DNA of 32,886 nt from Pseudomonadota bacterium (GTDB taxonomy: Bacteria; Pseudomonadota; Gammaproteobacteria; Acidiferrobacterales; UBA6901), in assembly GCA_021785515.1 (NCBI GenBank), contig JAJYEX010000006.1:1-32886 (forward strand). The letters are read 5' to 3'. Within the stretch, counting starts at the first letter, position 1; each line of letters starts with the position of its first letter. The position numbers were made by a program, and so were the translations under genes. Shown one piece after another: positions 25,490 to 32,886 of the stretch. The notes under the pieces are model-generated. The model had not been told where the DNA came from and ran no database searches. It was given only the letters and a program-made list of their open reading frames with translations.

Positions 25490-26876
25490 GCAGGAAGCGG
25501 CGTGGGTGATTGATGATGACCAATCCATCCGTTGGGTGCTCGAGCGGGCGCTGCAACAGGAGGGCATCGCGGTCAGGACATTTGAATCTGCCGAGACCAT
25601 TCTCGCTAACCTTGGCCGTCAGCAGCCAGACGCGATCATTACGGACATCCGCATGCCGGGCATTGACGGACTGGATCTTCTCGAATCCATCCGGGCCCGT
25701 TTTCCGGAATTGCCAATCATCATAATGACCGCCCATTCAGACCTGGAAAGCGCCGTGGCCGCCTATCGCGGCGGGGCATTCGAATATCTGCCCAAGCCGT
25801 TTGACGTCGACGATGCCGTCAGGCTCACGCGACGCGCCATCGAGCACCACCGGAGGCATCGCAACGGTCCCGCGGTGGAACACAATGCGGCTCCTGAAAT
25901 CCTCGGCGAGGCGCCTGCGATGCAGGAGGTGTTTCGCGCGATAGGCCGACTGTCACGCTCGCACCTGAGCGTGCTTATCAACGGCGAGTCTGGCACTGGC
26001 AAGGAACTTGTCGCCCGGGCGCTGCATCGCCACAGCCCGCGCGCTGATCGGCCATTTATCGCCATAAACATTGCCGCCATCCCCGGCGAACTTCTCGAAT
26101 CAGAACTGTTCGGACACGAGCGGGGCGCGTTCACGGGGGCGCTGTCGCAACGCAAGGGCCGCTTTGAACAAGCCCACGGCGGTACGCTGTTTCTTGATGA
26201 AATTGGCGACATGCCTTCGGAACTCCAGACACGGCTGCTGCGCGTGCTATCGGACGGGCGGTTTTACCGGGTCGGGGGTCACGAACAAATCGAAACAGAC
26301 GTGCGTATTGTCGCGGCAACCAATCAGGATCTCGAATCCCGTGTCAGCGACGGCCGCTTCCGCGAAGACCTGTTTCATCGCCTGAATGTGATTCGCGTGC
26401 ACATCCCGCCGCTGCGGGCGCGGCGTGAGGACATCCCGCTGCTGGCACGTCATTTTCTTGAATTGTCCGCCAAGGAACTTGCAACGGAAACCAAGCAACT
26501 ACTTCCAGAGACCCAGTCCTGCATGAGCGGCCTGTCGTGGCCAGGAAACGTCCGCCAACTCGAAAACACCTGCCGCTGGCTAACTGTCATGGCGCCAGGG
26601 CAGAGTATACGCATCGAGGATCTGCCCCAGGAACTGCGGGAGACAAATTTAGGCCCGCAACGACAGTCGGACTGGGAGGCGGGACTGCGCCTGCTAATTG
26701 ATCAGAGTCTCACTCGCGGCGAGACCAATATTCTGGAGCAGCTCAATCCTGCGTTCGAGCGCATCCTGATAGAGGCAGCGCTCGCACATACCGGTGGGAG
26801 AAAGCGTGAAGCCGCCCGCAGGCTCGGCTGGGGCCGCAATACCCTGACGCGAAAGCTCAAAGAGCTCGGATTCTGA
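25482..26876 (+). CDS. ntrC: Nitrogen regulation response regulator NtrC (GlnG)
   Basis: A sigma-54-dependent activator acting at the glnA-type sites in this window. The 464 residues comprise a receiver domain with Asp55 (ITDIRMPG), an AAA+ domain with Walker A GESGTGKE (168-175) and the sigma-54 contact loop GAFTGA (215-220), and a C-terminal Fis-type helix-turn-helix (AARRLGWGRNTLTRKLKELG). It overlaps ntrB by eight bases, so the kinase and regulator are coupled. It ends 26 bases from the convergent ubiI gene. Confidence 0.96.
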   Translation: MGKQEAAWVIDDDQSIRWVLERALQQEGIAVRTFESAETILANLGRQQPDAIITDIRMPGIDGLDLLESIRARFPELPIIIMTAHSDLESAVAAYRGGAFEYLPKPFDVDDAVRLTRRAIEHHRRHRNGPAVEHNAAPEILGEAPAMQEVFRAIGRLSRSHLSVLINGESGTGKELVARALHRHSPRADRPFIAINIAAIPGELLESELFGHERGAFTGALSQRKGRFEQAHGGTLFLDEIGDMPSELQTRLLRVLSDGRFYRVGGHEQIETDVRIVAATNQDLESRVSDGRFREDLFHRLNVIRVHIPPLRARREDIPLLARHFLELSAKELATETKQLLPETQSCMSGLSWPGNVRQLENTCRWLTVMAPGQSIRIEDLPQELRETNLGPQRQSDWEAGLRLLIDQSLTRGETNILEQLNPAFERILIEAALAHTGGRKREAARRLGWGRNTLTRKLKELGF

Positions 26877-26902
26877 CGCTGAACTAGACATCCCGCACCC
26901 AG

Positions 26903-28183
26903 TCAGCCCTGGGCGCCCCTGCCCCTGGCCAGAGGCGGCAGATCGCCCTCCAGACCGACGGCTCGTCGCATGACGAGACGCCTGAGCGGACCCAGCACAT
27001 CGGCTGCCAGCAGGCCGATGTTGCGGGCAACACGGAGCGGCCCGTAATCGACACCGAACGCACGTTTGAAGGTGTCGGTCACCCCCAACATCATCAGATT
27101 GTCCCCTCTGCGCCACCGCTCATAACGACGCAATACCGCATATGATCCGATATCCAGGCCAGACCGGAATGCGGTCGCAACTACGTCCGCGAGCGCTGCC
27201 GCATCGAGCAGGCCGAGATTGACGCCCTGCCCAGCCAGCGGATGCACGCAGTGCGCCGCGTCCCCAATCAGCGCCAGGCGCGGATCCACATACCGCTCGG
27301 CATGCGCGAACGTCAGTGGAAATGCGGCGCGCGCGCCGACTAGCCTGGTCTCGCCGAGCCGGCCGTCAAACCTCTTTTGGAGTTCGCTGCAAAAGGCCGC
27401 TTCCTCCAGGCCCATCAGATCGTTCCCGTAACCGGAATCACACGACCAGACGATCGAGGACAGCCGCGGATCGCACAGCGGCAGAATCGCGAGTGGACCG
27501 CTCGCAAGAAATGCCTGCCGCGCAGTTTCGCCGTGGGGCACAGACGTCCGGACGGTGGCAACGATGGCTATCTGGTCATAGCTGCCGCCCCGACTTTGTA
27601 TGCCCGCCAATTCACGCACGCGTGACCGGGCACCGTCCGCCCCCACCACGAGGCTGGCCGTTAATACCTCACCGGTGGAAACCGTCGCCGCGACCCCGGT
27701 ATGGTCAAACGCGACCGCAGAAAGTTCGGCAGGACACACGAACCTGACTGAAGGGAACCCCGTCAGGCGCGTCTGCGCGGCATGGACGATTGCACGGTTC
27801 TCGATAATATATCCGAGCTCGGCCTCGCCGATCTCGGCGGCGTCAAAATGAACGGTCCCAAAACCGCGCGGATCCCACACATCCATTTCCCGAAACGGGC
27901 AGACACGGCGGCGCTCCAGATTGCCCCACATGCCCAGATTGCGGAAGATCGCCCGTGAAGCCAGGGTGATGGCACTCACACGCAGATCGTACCCGTCTGG
28001 AAGTTCCGCCTCCGCGACCTGGCTGTCGATGATCACGACCTTCAGCCCAACCAGCGCGCAGGCGAGCGCAAACGTCACTCCCACCATGCCCGCGCCTGCT
28101 ATGATGAGGTCGTAGCGGGTGGGGTCTCGATGCGGCATGTGACGGCTTTCTGCGCTGTTCATTTCCGTGACCAGGAACCGCAT
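26903..28183 (-). CDS. ubiI: UbiI/VisC-type FAD monooxygenase of ubiquinone synthesis
   Basis: A flavin hydroxylase (426 residues) thought to add a ring hydroxyl during ubiquinone synthesis. The FAD motifs are AGAGMVG near residue 31, GADGARSR, and LIGDAAHCVHPLAGQGVNLG. It is third in pepP-ubiH-ubiI, the E. coli gene order, and carries the GD version of the last motif, unlike its ubiH neighbour. Three candidate Met starts lie in the first 16 residues; none has a clear ribosome site. Which ring position it hydroxylates (C5 as UbiI, C6 as UbiF-like) cannot be settled from sequence alone. Confidence 0.85.
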   Translation of the reverse strand: MRFLVTEMNSAESRHMPHRDPTRYDLIIAGAGMVGVTFALACALVGLKVVIIDSQVAEAELPDGYDLRVSAITLASRAIFRNLGMWGNLERRRVCPFREMDVWDPRGFGTVHFDAAEIGEAELGYIIENRAIVHAAQTRLTGFPSVRFVCPAELSAVAFDHTGVAATVSTGEVLTASLVVGADGARSRVRELAGIQSRGGSYDQIAIVATVRTSVPHGETARQAFLASGPLAILPLCDPRLSSIVWSCDSGYGNDLMGLEEAAFCSELQKRFDGRLGETRLVGARAAFPLTFAHAERYVDPRLALIGDAAHCVHPLAGQGVNLGLLDAAALADVVATAFRSGLDIGSYAVLRRYERWRRGDNLMMLGVTDTFKRAFGVDYGPLRVARNIGLLAADVLGPLRRLVMRRAVGLEGDLPPLARGRGAQG

Positions 28184-28230
28184 GAATCCGGAACTCGTCG
28201 GCGCCGGATAGGAGTGACCAACATTAGGCG

Positions 28231-29463
28231 CTACAGCAGGGGCAGCCCGAGCGCAAGCCGCGGAAGCCGCCCAGCAAGCCCCATGGTTCGATGGAGCAGG
28301 GCGCGCTTGATACCGGGAACGAGGTCCACGGCAATCAACCCCAAGTTGCGCACGGTCACCAGCGGAGCAAAATTGTTCGAAAACAGCCGCACGAGGCCGT
28401 CAGTGAACATGCTGACCGCAAGGTTATCGCGCCGCCGCCAGTCCGCGTAGGAGCGCAGAACACCGACGCTGCCGGGATCATCACCCCGACGCCATGCCTC
28501 CGCCAGCACCTGGGCCAACACCGCCACATCCCGCAGGCCCAGGTTGAATCCCTGCCCCGCCACGGGATGCAAGGTGTGGGCTGCATTTCCGACGAGGACA
28601 AGACGCGGACGTACGTGCTCCGCCACTTTAGTCAACGCCAGCCCATAACTGCGACGCAAGCCGACCTTAGTAAAGCGGCCAAGCCGGGGACCAAATGCCT
28701 GCTGCAGACGTTCGAGAAATACCCCGTCCGACAGCTCCAGAACCGATTGCGCCTGAGCGGCCGGCTGGCTCCATACGACGCTGCAGCGATTCTCGGACAT
28801 TGGCAACAATGCAAGCGGGCCGTGCTCAGTAAACCGCTCAAACGCGGTAGCGTTGTGCGGATGCTCAGCTGAGACGTTGGCTACTACAGCGGTCTGGCCA
28901 TAATCCACCCGCCGAATGGCAATCCCTGCCATGGATCGCACCACGGAATCACCACCGTCCGCGGCCACAACCAGCCGGGCGGTAAGCCTGCGCGCCACAC
29001 CTGCGTGATCAAGCCCTATGGACGCACAATCGCCGGTCAACTCGGCCGTTGTCACAGTGGCCGGCTGCAGCAAGTCGACACTGGATGCCCCCCCTTGCAG
29101 CCGCGCGTTCAGTGCCGCACCCAAAACCCGATTCTCCGCCACATATCCAAGCGCCTCGACACCGGCTTCAGCAGCATCGAGATGGGTGAACCCAAACCGT
29201 CCCCGGTCCGAGACATGGATCCGCTTGATGGGCGTGATCCCGCCGACAGATTGCAGTCCGCCCCATACGCCGAGCGTCTCGAAGATACGCCGGGACCCGT
29301 ACGCAAGCGCAACCGTACGGTCGTCGTAGCTCGGCTGGCCTGTCTCTCCATACGGCACAGACTCTATCACCGCCACGCGCATGCCACTGCCGCCCATGGC
29401 AATACCCAGACTCGCCCCGACCATGCCACCGCCGACAATCAGGACGTCATAGTCCGGCTGCAT
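28231..29463 (-). CDS. ubiH: 2-octaprenyl-6-methoxyphenol hydroxylase UbiH
   Basis: A flavin monooxygenase (410 residues) of ubiquinone ring hydroxylation. The motifs are VGGGMVGASLG at the N-terminus, AADGGDSVVR, and LVGNAAHTLHPVAGQGFNLG. The Asn in GNAA, where relatives have Asp, is the form seen in E. coli UbiH and supports the assignment. I chose ATG 29463, five bases after GGGAG; an ATG five codons upstream is less well placed. It lies between pepP and ubiI in one leftward operon. Confidence 0.9.
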   Translation of the reverse strand: MQPDYDVLIVGGGMVGASLGIAMGGSGMRVAVIESVPYGETGQPSYDDRTVALAYGSRRIFETLGVWGGLQSVGGITPIKRIHVSDRGRFGFTHLDAAEAGVEALGYVAENRVLGAALNARLQGGASSVDLLQPATVTTAELTGDCASIGLDHAGVARRLTARLVVAADGGDSVVRSMAGIAIRRVDYGQTAVVANVSAEHPHNATAFERFTEHGPLALLPMSENRCSVVWSQPAAQAQSVLELSDGVFLERLQQAFGPRLGRFTKVGLRRSYGLALTKVAEHVRPRLVLVGNAAHTLHPVAGQGFNLGLRDVAVLAQVLAEAWRRGDDPGSVGVLRSYADWRRRDNLAVSMFTDGLVRLFSNNFAPLVTVRNLGLIAVDLVPGIKRALLHRTMGLAGRLPRLALGLPLL

Positions 29464-29525
29464 ACGAACTCCCGGCATCGGAACAAGTCATGCCGGCCAT
29501 GGGATCCACGCCAAGACAACGCGCA

Positions 29526-30830
29526 TCATGCATGCATCAGCGTCTCGATTTCGGCCACTGTTTTGGGCGCCTCGTGGCTAAGCACCTCGCAGCCATCTTT
29601 GGTAACCAGCACATCATCTTCTATCCGTACACCGATACCCCAGAACTCGCTCGGAACATCTTTGGTTCCACCAGGGATATAAAGACCAGGCTCCACCGTC
29701 AGGACCATTCCGGGCTCGAGCATCCGCCATGCGTCGCTCACTTTGTAGTCACCGACGTCATGCACATCCATGCCCAGCCAATGGCCGGTGCGGTGCATGT
29801 AAAAGCGTTTGTAATCCGCGTTTTCGATAATTCCGTCAATATCCCCCTTCAACAGCCCCAGATCCAGCAATCCCTGTGCGAGTATGCGGACAGCAGTGTC
29901 ATGCGGCTCGTTCCAGTGACTGCCGGCCCGGACTCGGCCGATCGCCGCAAGTTGTGCTTCCAGCACGATTTCGTAAACCGCCTTCTGTGGCCCGCTGAAG
30001 GTTCCATTCACAGGAAATGTGCGGGTGATATCCGCCGCGTACCCATCGATCTCGGCACCGGCGTCGATGAGCAGCATGTCACCGTCTTTGAGCTCGTCAC
30101 CGTTTTCGGTGTAATGCAGGATACAGCTGTTGGATCCGCCGCCAACGATCGGAGGATAGGCCGGGAAGCGGCTGCCACCCTTAATGAATTCGTACAGAAG
30201 CTCGGCCTCGACCTGATATTCCATCGCCCCCGGCCGGCACGAAATCATGGCCTGCCGGTGGGCGCGAGCCGATACCCTGGCCGCCTTTCGCATCAGGCGC
30301 AATTCCTCAGGCCACTTGAACAGACGCATCTCATGCAGAATATGATCAAGATCGACAAACTCTCCAGGAGCGTGCACACCATTGCGCGCCTTGGCCCGCA
30401 CCTCGTTGACCCAACTCATAAGGCGGTGATCAAAATCGGGATTACGCCCCATGCCGCAAAAAACCTTTTCACGGTTTTCCAAAAGGCCGGGCAGAATATC
30501 GTCGATATCATCGATCGGGAAAGCGTCATCAGCGCCATACTGTTCCTGGGCACCCTCCACACCGGCACGCCTTCCCTCCCAGATTTCCTTTTCCGGATTC
30601 TTGTCTCGACAAAACAGAATGAATTCACCGTGAGGGCGCCCCGGCACCAGCACGGCGACGGCCTCCGGCTCGGGGAAATGGGTCAGATAGTAGAAGTCGC
30701 TATCGGGCCGGAAGGGAAAATCCACATCACTGTTACGGGTGCGTACCGGCGATGTCGGCAGTATGGCGACCCCGCCACCCATCTGGTCCATCAATTCGCG
30801 TCGGCGTTTGCTGAAAGGAGTCGTATCCAT
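29526..30830 (-). CDS. pepP: Xaa-Pro aminopeptidase PepP
   Basis: A cytoplasmic dimetal peptidase that removes N-terminal residues preceding proline. The 434 residues match aminopeptidase P, with metal ligands in LLIDAGAE, the ADITRTFP segment, the HRTGHWLG histidine, TVEPGLYIP and GVRIEDD. It heads the pepP-ubiH-ubiI operon. The UPF0149 (ygfB) gene that precedes pepP in many relatives is not seen here. Confidence 0.94.
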   Translation of the reverse strand: MDTTPFSKRRRELMDQMGGGVAILPTSPVRTRNSDVDFPFRPDSDFYYLTHFPEPEAVAVLVPGRPHGEFILFCRDKNPEKEIWEGRRAGVEGAQEQYGADDAFPIDDIDDILPGLLENREKVFCGMGRNPDFDHRLMSWVNEVRAKARNGVHAPGEFVDLDHILHEMRLFKWPEELRLMRKAARVSARAHRQAMISCRPGAMEYQVEAELLYEFIKGGSRFPAYPPIVGGGSNSCILHYTENGDELKDGDMLLIDAGAEIDGYAADITRTFPVNGTFSGPQKAVYEIVLEAQLAAIGRVRAGSHWNEPHDTAVRILAQGLLDLGLLKGDIDGIIENADYKRFYMHRTGHWLGMDVHDVGDYKVSDAWRMLEPGMVLTVEPGLYIPGGTKDVPSEFWGIGVRIEDDVLVTKDGCEVLSHEAPKTVAEIETLMHA

Positions 30831-31067
30831 GGCGCCATTATGCCCTATCGCTGGCGTCTGTTAAAAATGGATCTAAAATGTCCACAGCGGAACCCGTTTC
30901 CTCCTCCAGTTGCACTATTTAGAGGTCAGGTCCACCTGTTTGACCCCTGCGCCAGTATTCTGGCATCGGCGCGGACCGATCGCGCAGGTTGTGCTGCTAC
31001 ACGGACCGTCAGGTCCCGAAAAGACCCGGGGCAGGGATCAGCCCTGGCGGCATAGGGCCCGATGCAG

Positions 31068-31099
31068 CGGCCTCATCCCGAAACCGGGATTATGGGCCG
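31068..31099. repeat. Hairpin just beyond the unknown gene
   Basis: CGGCC and ATCCCG pair with CGGGAT and GGCCG around an AAAC loop. It directly follows (in the leftward sense) the stop of the unknown gene at 31101. No T-run follows leftward, so a terminator role is weak. The rest of 30831-31067 shows no gene or known RNA; it is the upstream region of pepP. Confidence 0.45.
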
Positions 31100-31100
31100 T

Positions 31101-31541
31101 TTAAAACCGCTCGATTCGTGCCTCGTAGGGAAATACGAGCAGGCGATAAAGAACGTCCCGAACCTGGATATGCCCGCACTGCGGGGCTCCGATCATGAGG
31201 GTGTTGTCGCCCGCTGCTGAAAACCCGGTTCCACCGAAACGCCTCTCGCGAATGAGTTGCTCGAGCAGTTCACGCAGCACGTCCGGATCATTTTCGCCCG
31301 TATTATCGATCAGCCGGCAGGCACGACCATTTTTCATCTGGCCGGTTACGATCACCGCATTGGGCCCAATGGGATTCTGCTGCTCAAACCTGCGCGTCGG
31401 ATCAATAATGTCCGGCATATGCGACGTCACCATCCGCTCTGTATTGTCACCGGAATCCGCAGCCCCGCCTGCTGCGCGAAGTCCGCGCTCATCTGCTGGC
31501 TCGCAGAAATCGGCGCCAGGCGGCCGGCACGTCATAACCAT
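31101..31541 (-). CDS. Hypothetical protein downstream of tamB
   Basis: An up to 146-residue protein of unknown function. The first 36 residues are Ala/Gly/Asp-rich and unlike a structured domain; translation may begin at Met37 (31433) or Met42 (31418), giving a compact ~105-110-residue protein. That core has beta-rich stretches (AVIVTGQM, RACRLID, NTLMIGA, YRLLVFPY). It has no signal peptide or membrane segment. It lies 73 bases after tamB on the same strand. I do not recognise the family. Confidence 0.55.
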   Translation of the reverse strand: MVMTCRPPGADFCEPADERGLRAAGGAADSGDNTERMVTSHMPDIIDPTRRFEQQNPIGPNAVIVTGQMKNGRACRLIDNTGENDPDVLRELLEQLIRERRFGGTGFSAAGDNTLMIGAPQCGHIQVRDVLYRLLVFPYEARIERF

Positions 31542-31614
31542 CCCTGAACAATCGGAGCATTCCCGACCGCGCCCGCTGCATCACCTCACCGGCGCTCCAG
31601 ACCGGGAGGACAGG

Positions 31615-32886
31615 TTACGGCAAGTCGATCCGGTAATATACGCTGATACCGCTGCCGGTCGTACCTCCCTCCGTTTGCACCTCCACTGAGCGGCTGAGAC
31701 GGTAGCGCAACCGCGCGACGGTGCCAGTGCCTGTCAGCGATCGACCGATGCTGACATAGAGATAGGGCGTAAGTTGTCTTCCCAGGGTGACTATCGTCCC
31801 CGCGAGGCTGCTGGCCCCCGAACCGGTAGTAGTTCCGGTCGCAGCAGTGGTGGTGCTGGAGCTGACCGAAAGGCTGCTCAGACCCACACCGCCAAGGAGT
31901 CGCTGCCGGAACAAGGCAGCCTGGGTAGCCGTGAACAGCTGACTTGCCGCTGCAGCCAAAAGGGTGTTCTGGCTTTGCAGGCCGCTGGCAGGATAACCCA
32001 GGATCATGTAAGAGAGCACATCCGTGTCGGACATCACCGGCACCGAATAGAGCTGCACCTGGGGGGCACTCAGGGTACCGGTAATCTCAACCCCAACCTG
32101 TACATTCTGGAGGTTTATCCCGGAACCGGAGGAAGGAATCCGACGCACGGCCCGGGCGTCCAACACCCCCTGATCGGGAGAACCGTCAAACCGGACCAGA
32201 CCGCGGGTAAACTTGAGGGTCTTGCCATAGATCACGTAGCTGCCGTTCACCATCCGCAGCACCCCTTCCAGCCGGAGTGGGCGCCCTTCCTGCAACACAA
32301 GCTGCAGCGTTCCCTGCAGGCCGGACTGCAGACCTCCTACGATCACTCTGGAGTCAGCGCCTAAAACGATCTTCAGTCTGACGCCCAGCCGCGGACCGAC
32401 CGCAGACTGTGTCCTGGCCTTTACAAACACCACATCCGCACTCGGACGCACGCCGCCGAACTGACTCCCCAGGATGCGCAGCCGGTCAGCCGTCACTTTA
32501 CCGCCGACGCGGACATGCTGTCTGTCACCCGCTATGGTGACGTCCGGGGCGATCGTGGCGACAACCTCAGGCAGATCCAGGATGGAAAACTCCTTTCCGG
32601 TCAGCTGTAACCGGTAACGGGACGGGACGAAACCGGAAAACATGACGGTTCCGTGCCCACGAACGCTGCCCTTTCCCGAATCCGCCTGAAAGCCACTGAC
32701 GACCAGGGTTTCGCCTTCGGCCTGCAGGTCCGCGCGGATTCCGGTGACAGAAATTCCCGTCTGAGGGATGAAGACGGCGCCATCCCGCAATTGGGCCGTG
32801 CCGCTCCATTTCGGATGGGCCCAGGTTCCTGCAAGCTGCAGCCTTCCGGCAAATCGCCAGCCTGGCTCGACGGTTATCTTTTGAAC
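31615..32886 (-). CDS. tamB: TamB/DUF490 family envelope protein, C-terminal part only
   Basis: The last 423 residues of a large AsmA/TamB-type protein; the frame is open to the window edge, so the N-terminus is missing. These proteins form a periplasm-spanning beta-taco groove, thought to move phospholipids between membranes, and pair with the barrel protein TamA. The conserved C-terminal DUF490 signature is present (IYGKTLKFTRGLVRFDG, PQVQLYSVPVMSDTDVLSYMILG), ending in a Thr/Ser/Gly-rich linker and beta strands up to YYRIDLP. tamA would be expected beyond the right edge. Confidence 0.9.
   Translation of the reverse strand, partial: VQKITVEPGWRFAGRLQLAGTWAHPKWSGTAQLRDGAVFIPQTGISVTGIRADLQAEGETLVVSGFQADSGKGSVRGHGTVMFSGFVPSRYRLQLTGKEFSILDLPEVVATIAPDVTIAGDRQHVRVGGKVTADRLRILGSQFGGVRPSADVVFVKARTQSAVGPRLGVRLKIVLGADSRVIVGGLQSGLQGTLQLVLQEGRPLRLEGVLRMVNGSYVIYGKTLKFTRGLVRFDGSPDQGVLDARAVRRIPSSGSGINLQNVQVGVEITGTLSAPQVQLYSVPVMSDTDVLSYMILGYPASGLQSQNTLLAAAASQLFTATQAALFRQRLLGGVGLSSLSVSSSTTTAATGTTTGSGASSLAGTIVTLGRQLTPYLYVSIGRSLTGTGTVARLRYRLSRSVEVQTEGGTTGSGISVYYRIDLP

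Noticed and set aside
29490-31055. 521-residue plus-strand frame opposite pepP
   Set aside because: It lies antisense to pepP, whose motifs are all intact; no ribosome site or family features.
30831-31100. Possible 6S RNA or ygfB/zapA region upstream of pepP
   Set aside because: 6S RNA sits near pepP in enteric bacteria, but the conserved 6S blocks are not found here and no ygfB or zapA coding is visible.

Overview
The window looks like the chromosome of a GC-rich gammaproteobacterium. Three syntenic blocks support this: amgK-murU divergent from lptD-surA-pdxA-ksgA, pepP-ubiH-ubiI, and glnA-ntrB-ntrC. I cannot name the genus. A split, vitamin B12-dependent ribonucleotide reductase and a PP-loop/TusA sulfur-transfer operon would fit an environmental, perhaps sulfur-using, lineage, but that is inference.

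Layout. Bases 1-970 hold no convincing long gene. They contain a 58-bp near-symmetrical inverted repeat resembling two abutted insertion-sequence ends, a possible truncated zinc-ribbon ORF, and the 3' part of a tRNA without its 5' part. From 972 to 5086 a promoter carrying two NrdR-type boxes drives nrdJa-nrdJb. NrdJa is interrupted by a 374-residue intein placed exactly at the catalytic thiyl-radical cysteine. Bases 5087-5868 hold a palindrome, a candidate promoter, a long hairpin-rich leader, a 26-residue lysine/alanine histone-like peptide and its terminator. From 8040 down to 5899 run amgK, murU and an unknown gene (cell-wall sugar recycling). From 8162 to 13810 run lptD, surA, pdxA and ksgA.

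From 19564 down to 13807 runs mtgA-glyQ-glyS-MazG-like-gmhB-plsC. glyQ has no ATG, GTG or TTG at its expected start and appears to begin at a CTG overlapping the mtgA stop. The gmhB product has lost its catalytic nucleophile and other active-site residues. The MtgA active-site motif is also atypical. From 20130 to 22591, three tightly packed genes encode a PP-loop ATPase with a C-terminal NFACT-R-like domain, TusA and a cation-diffusion facilitator.

From 22592 to 26876 lies the nitrogen control block: two NtrC sites, a sigma-54 promoter, glnA, a terminator, another NtrC site, then overlapping ntrB-ntrC. From 30830 down to 26903 come pepP, ubiH and ubiI (peptidase and ubiquinone hydroxylases). 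From 32886 down to 31101 come the C-terminal part of tamB and a gene of unknown function.

Most of the window is core metabolism and envelope biogenesis. The candidates for something less ordinary are the intein with a half-decayed endonuclease, the CTG start, the degenerate GmhB, the histone-like leader and the PP-loop/TusA/CDF operon.
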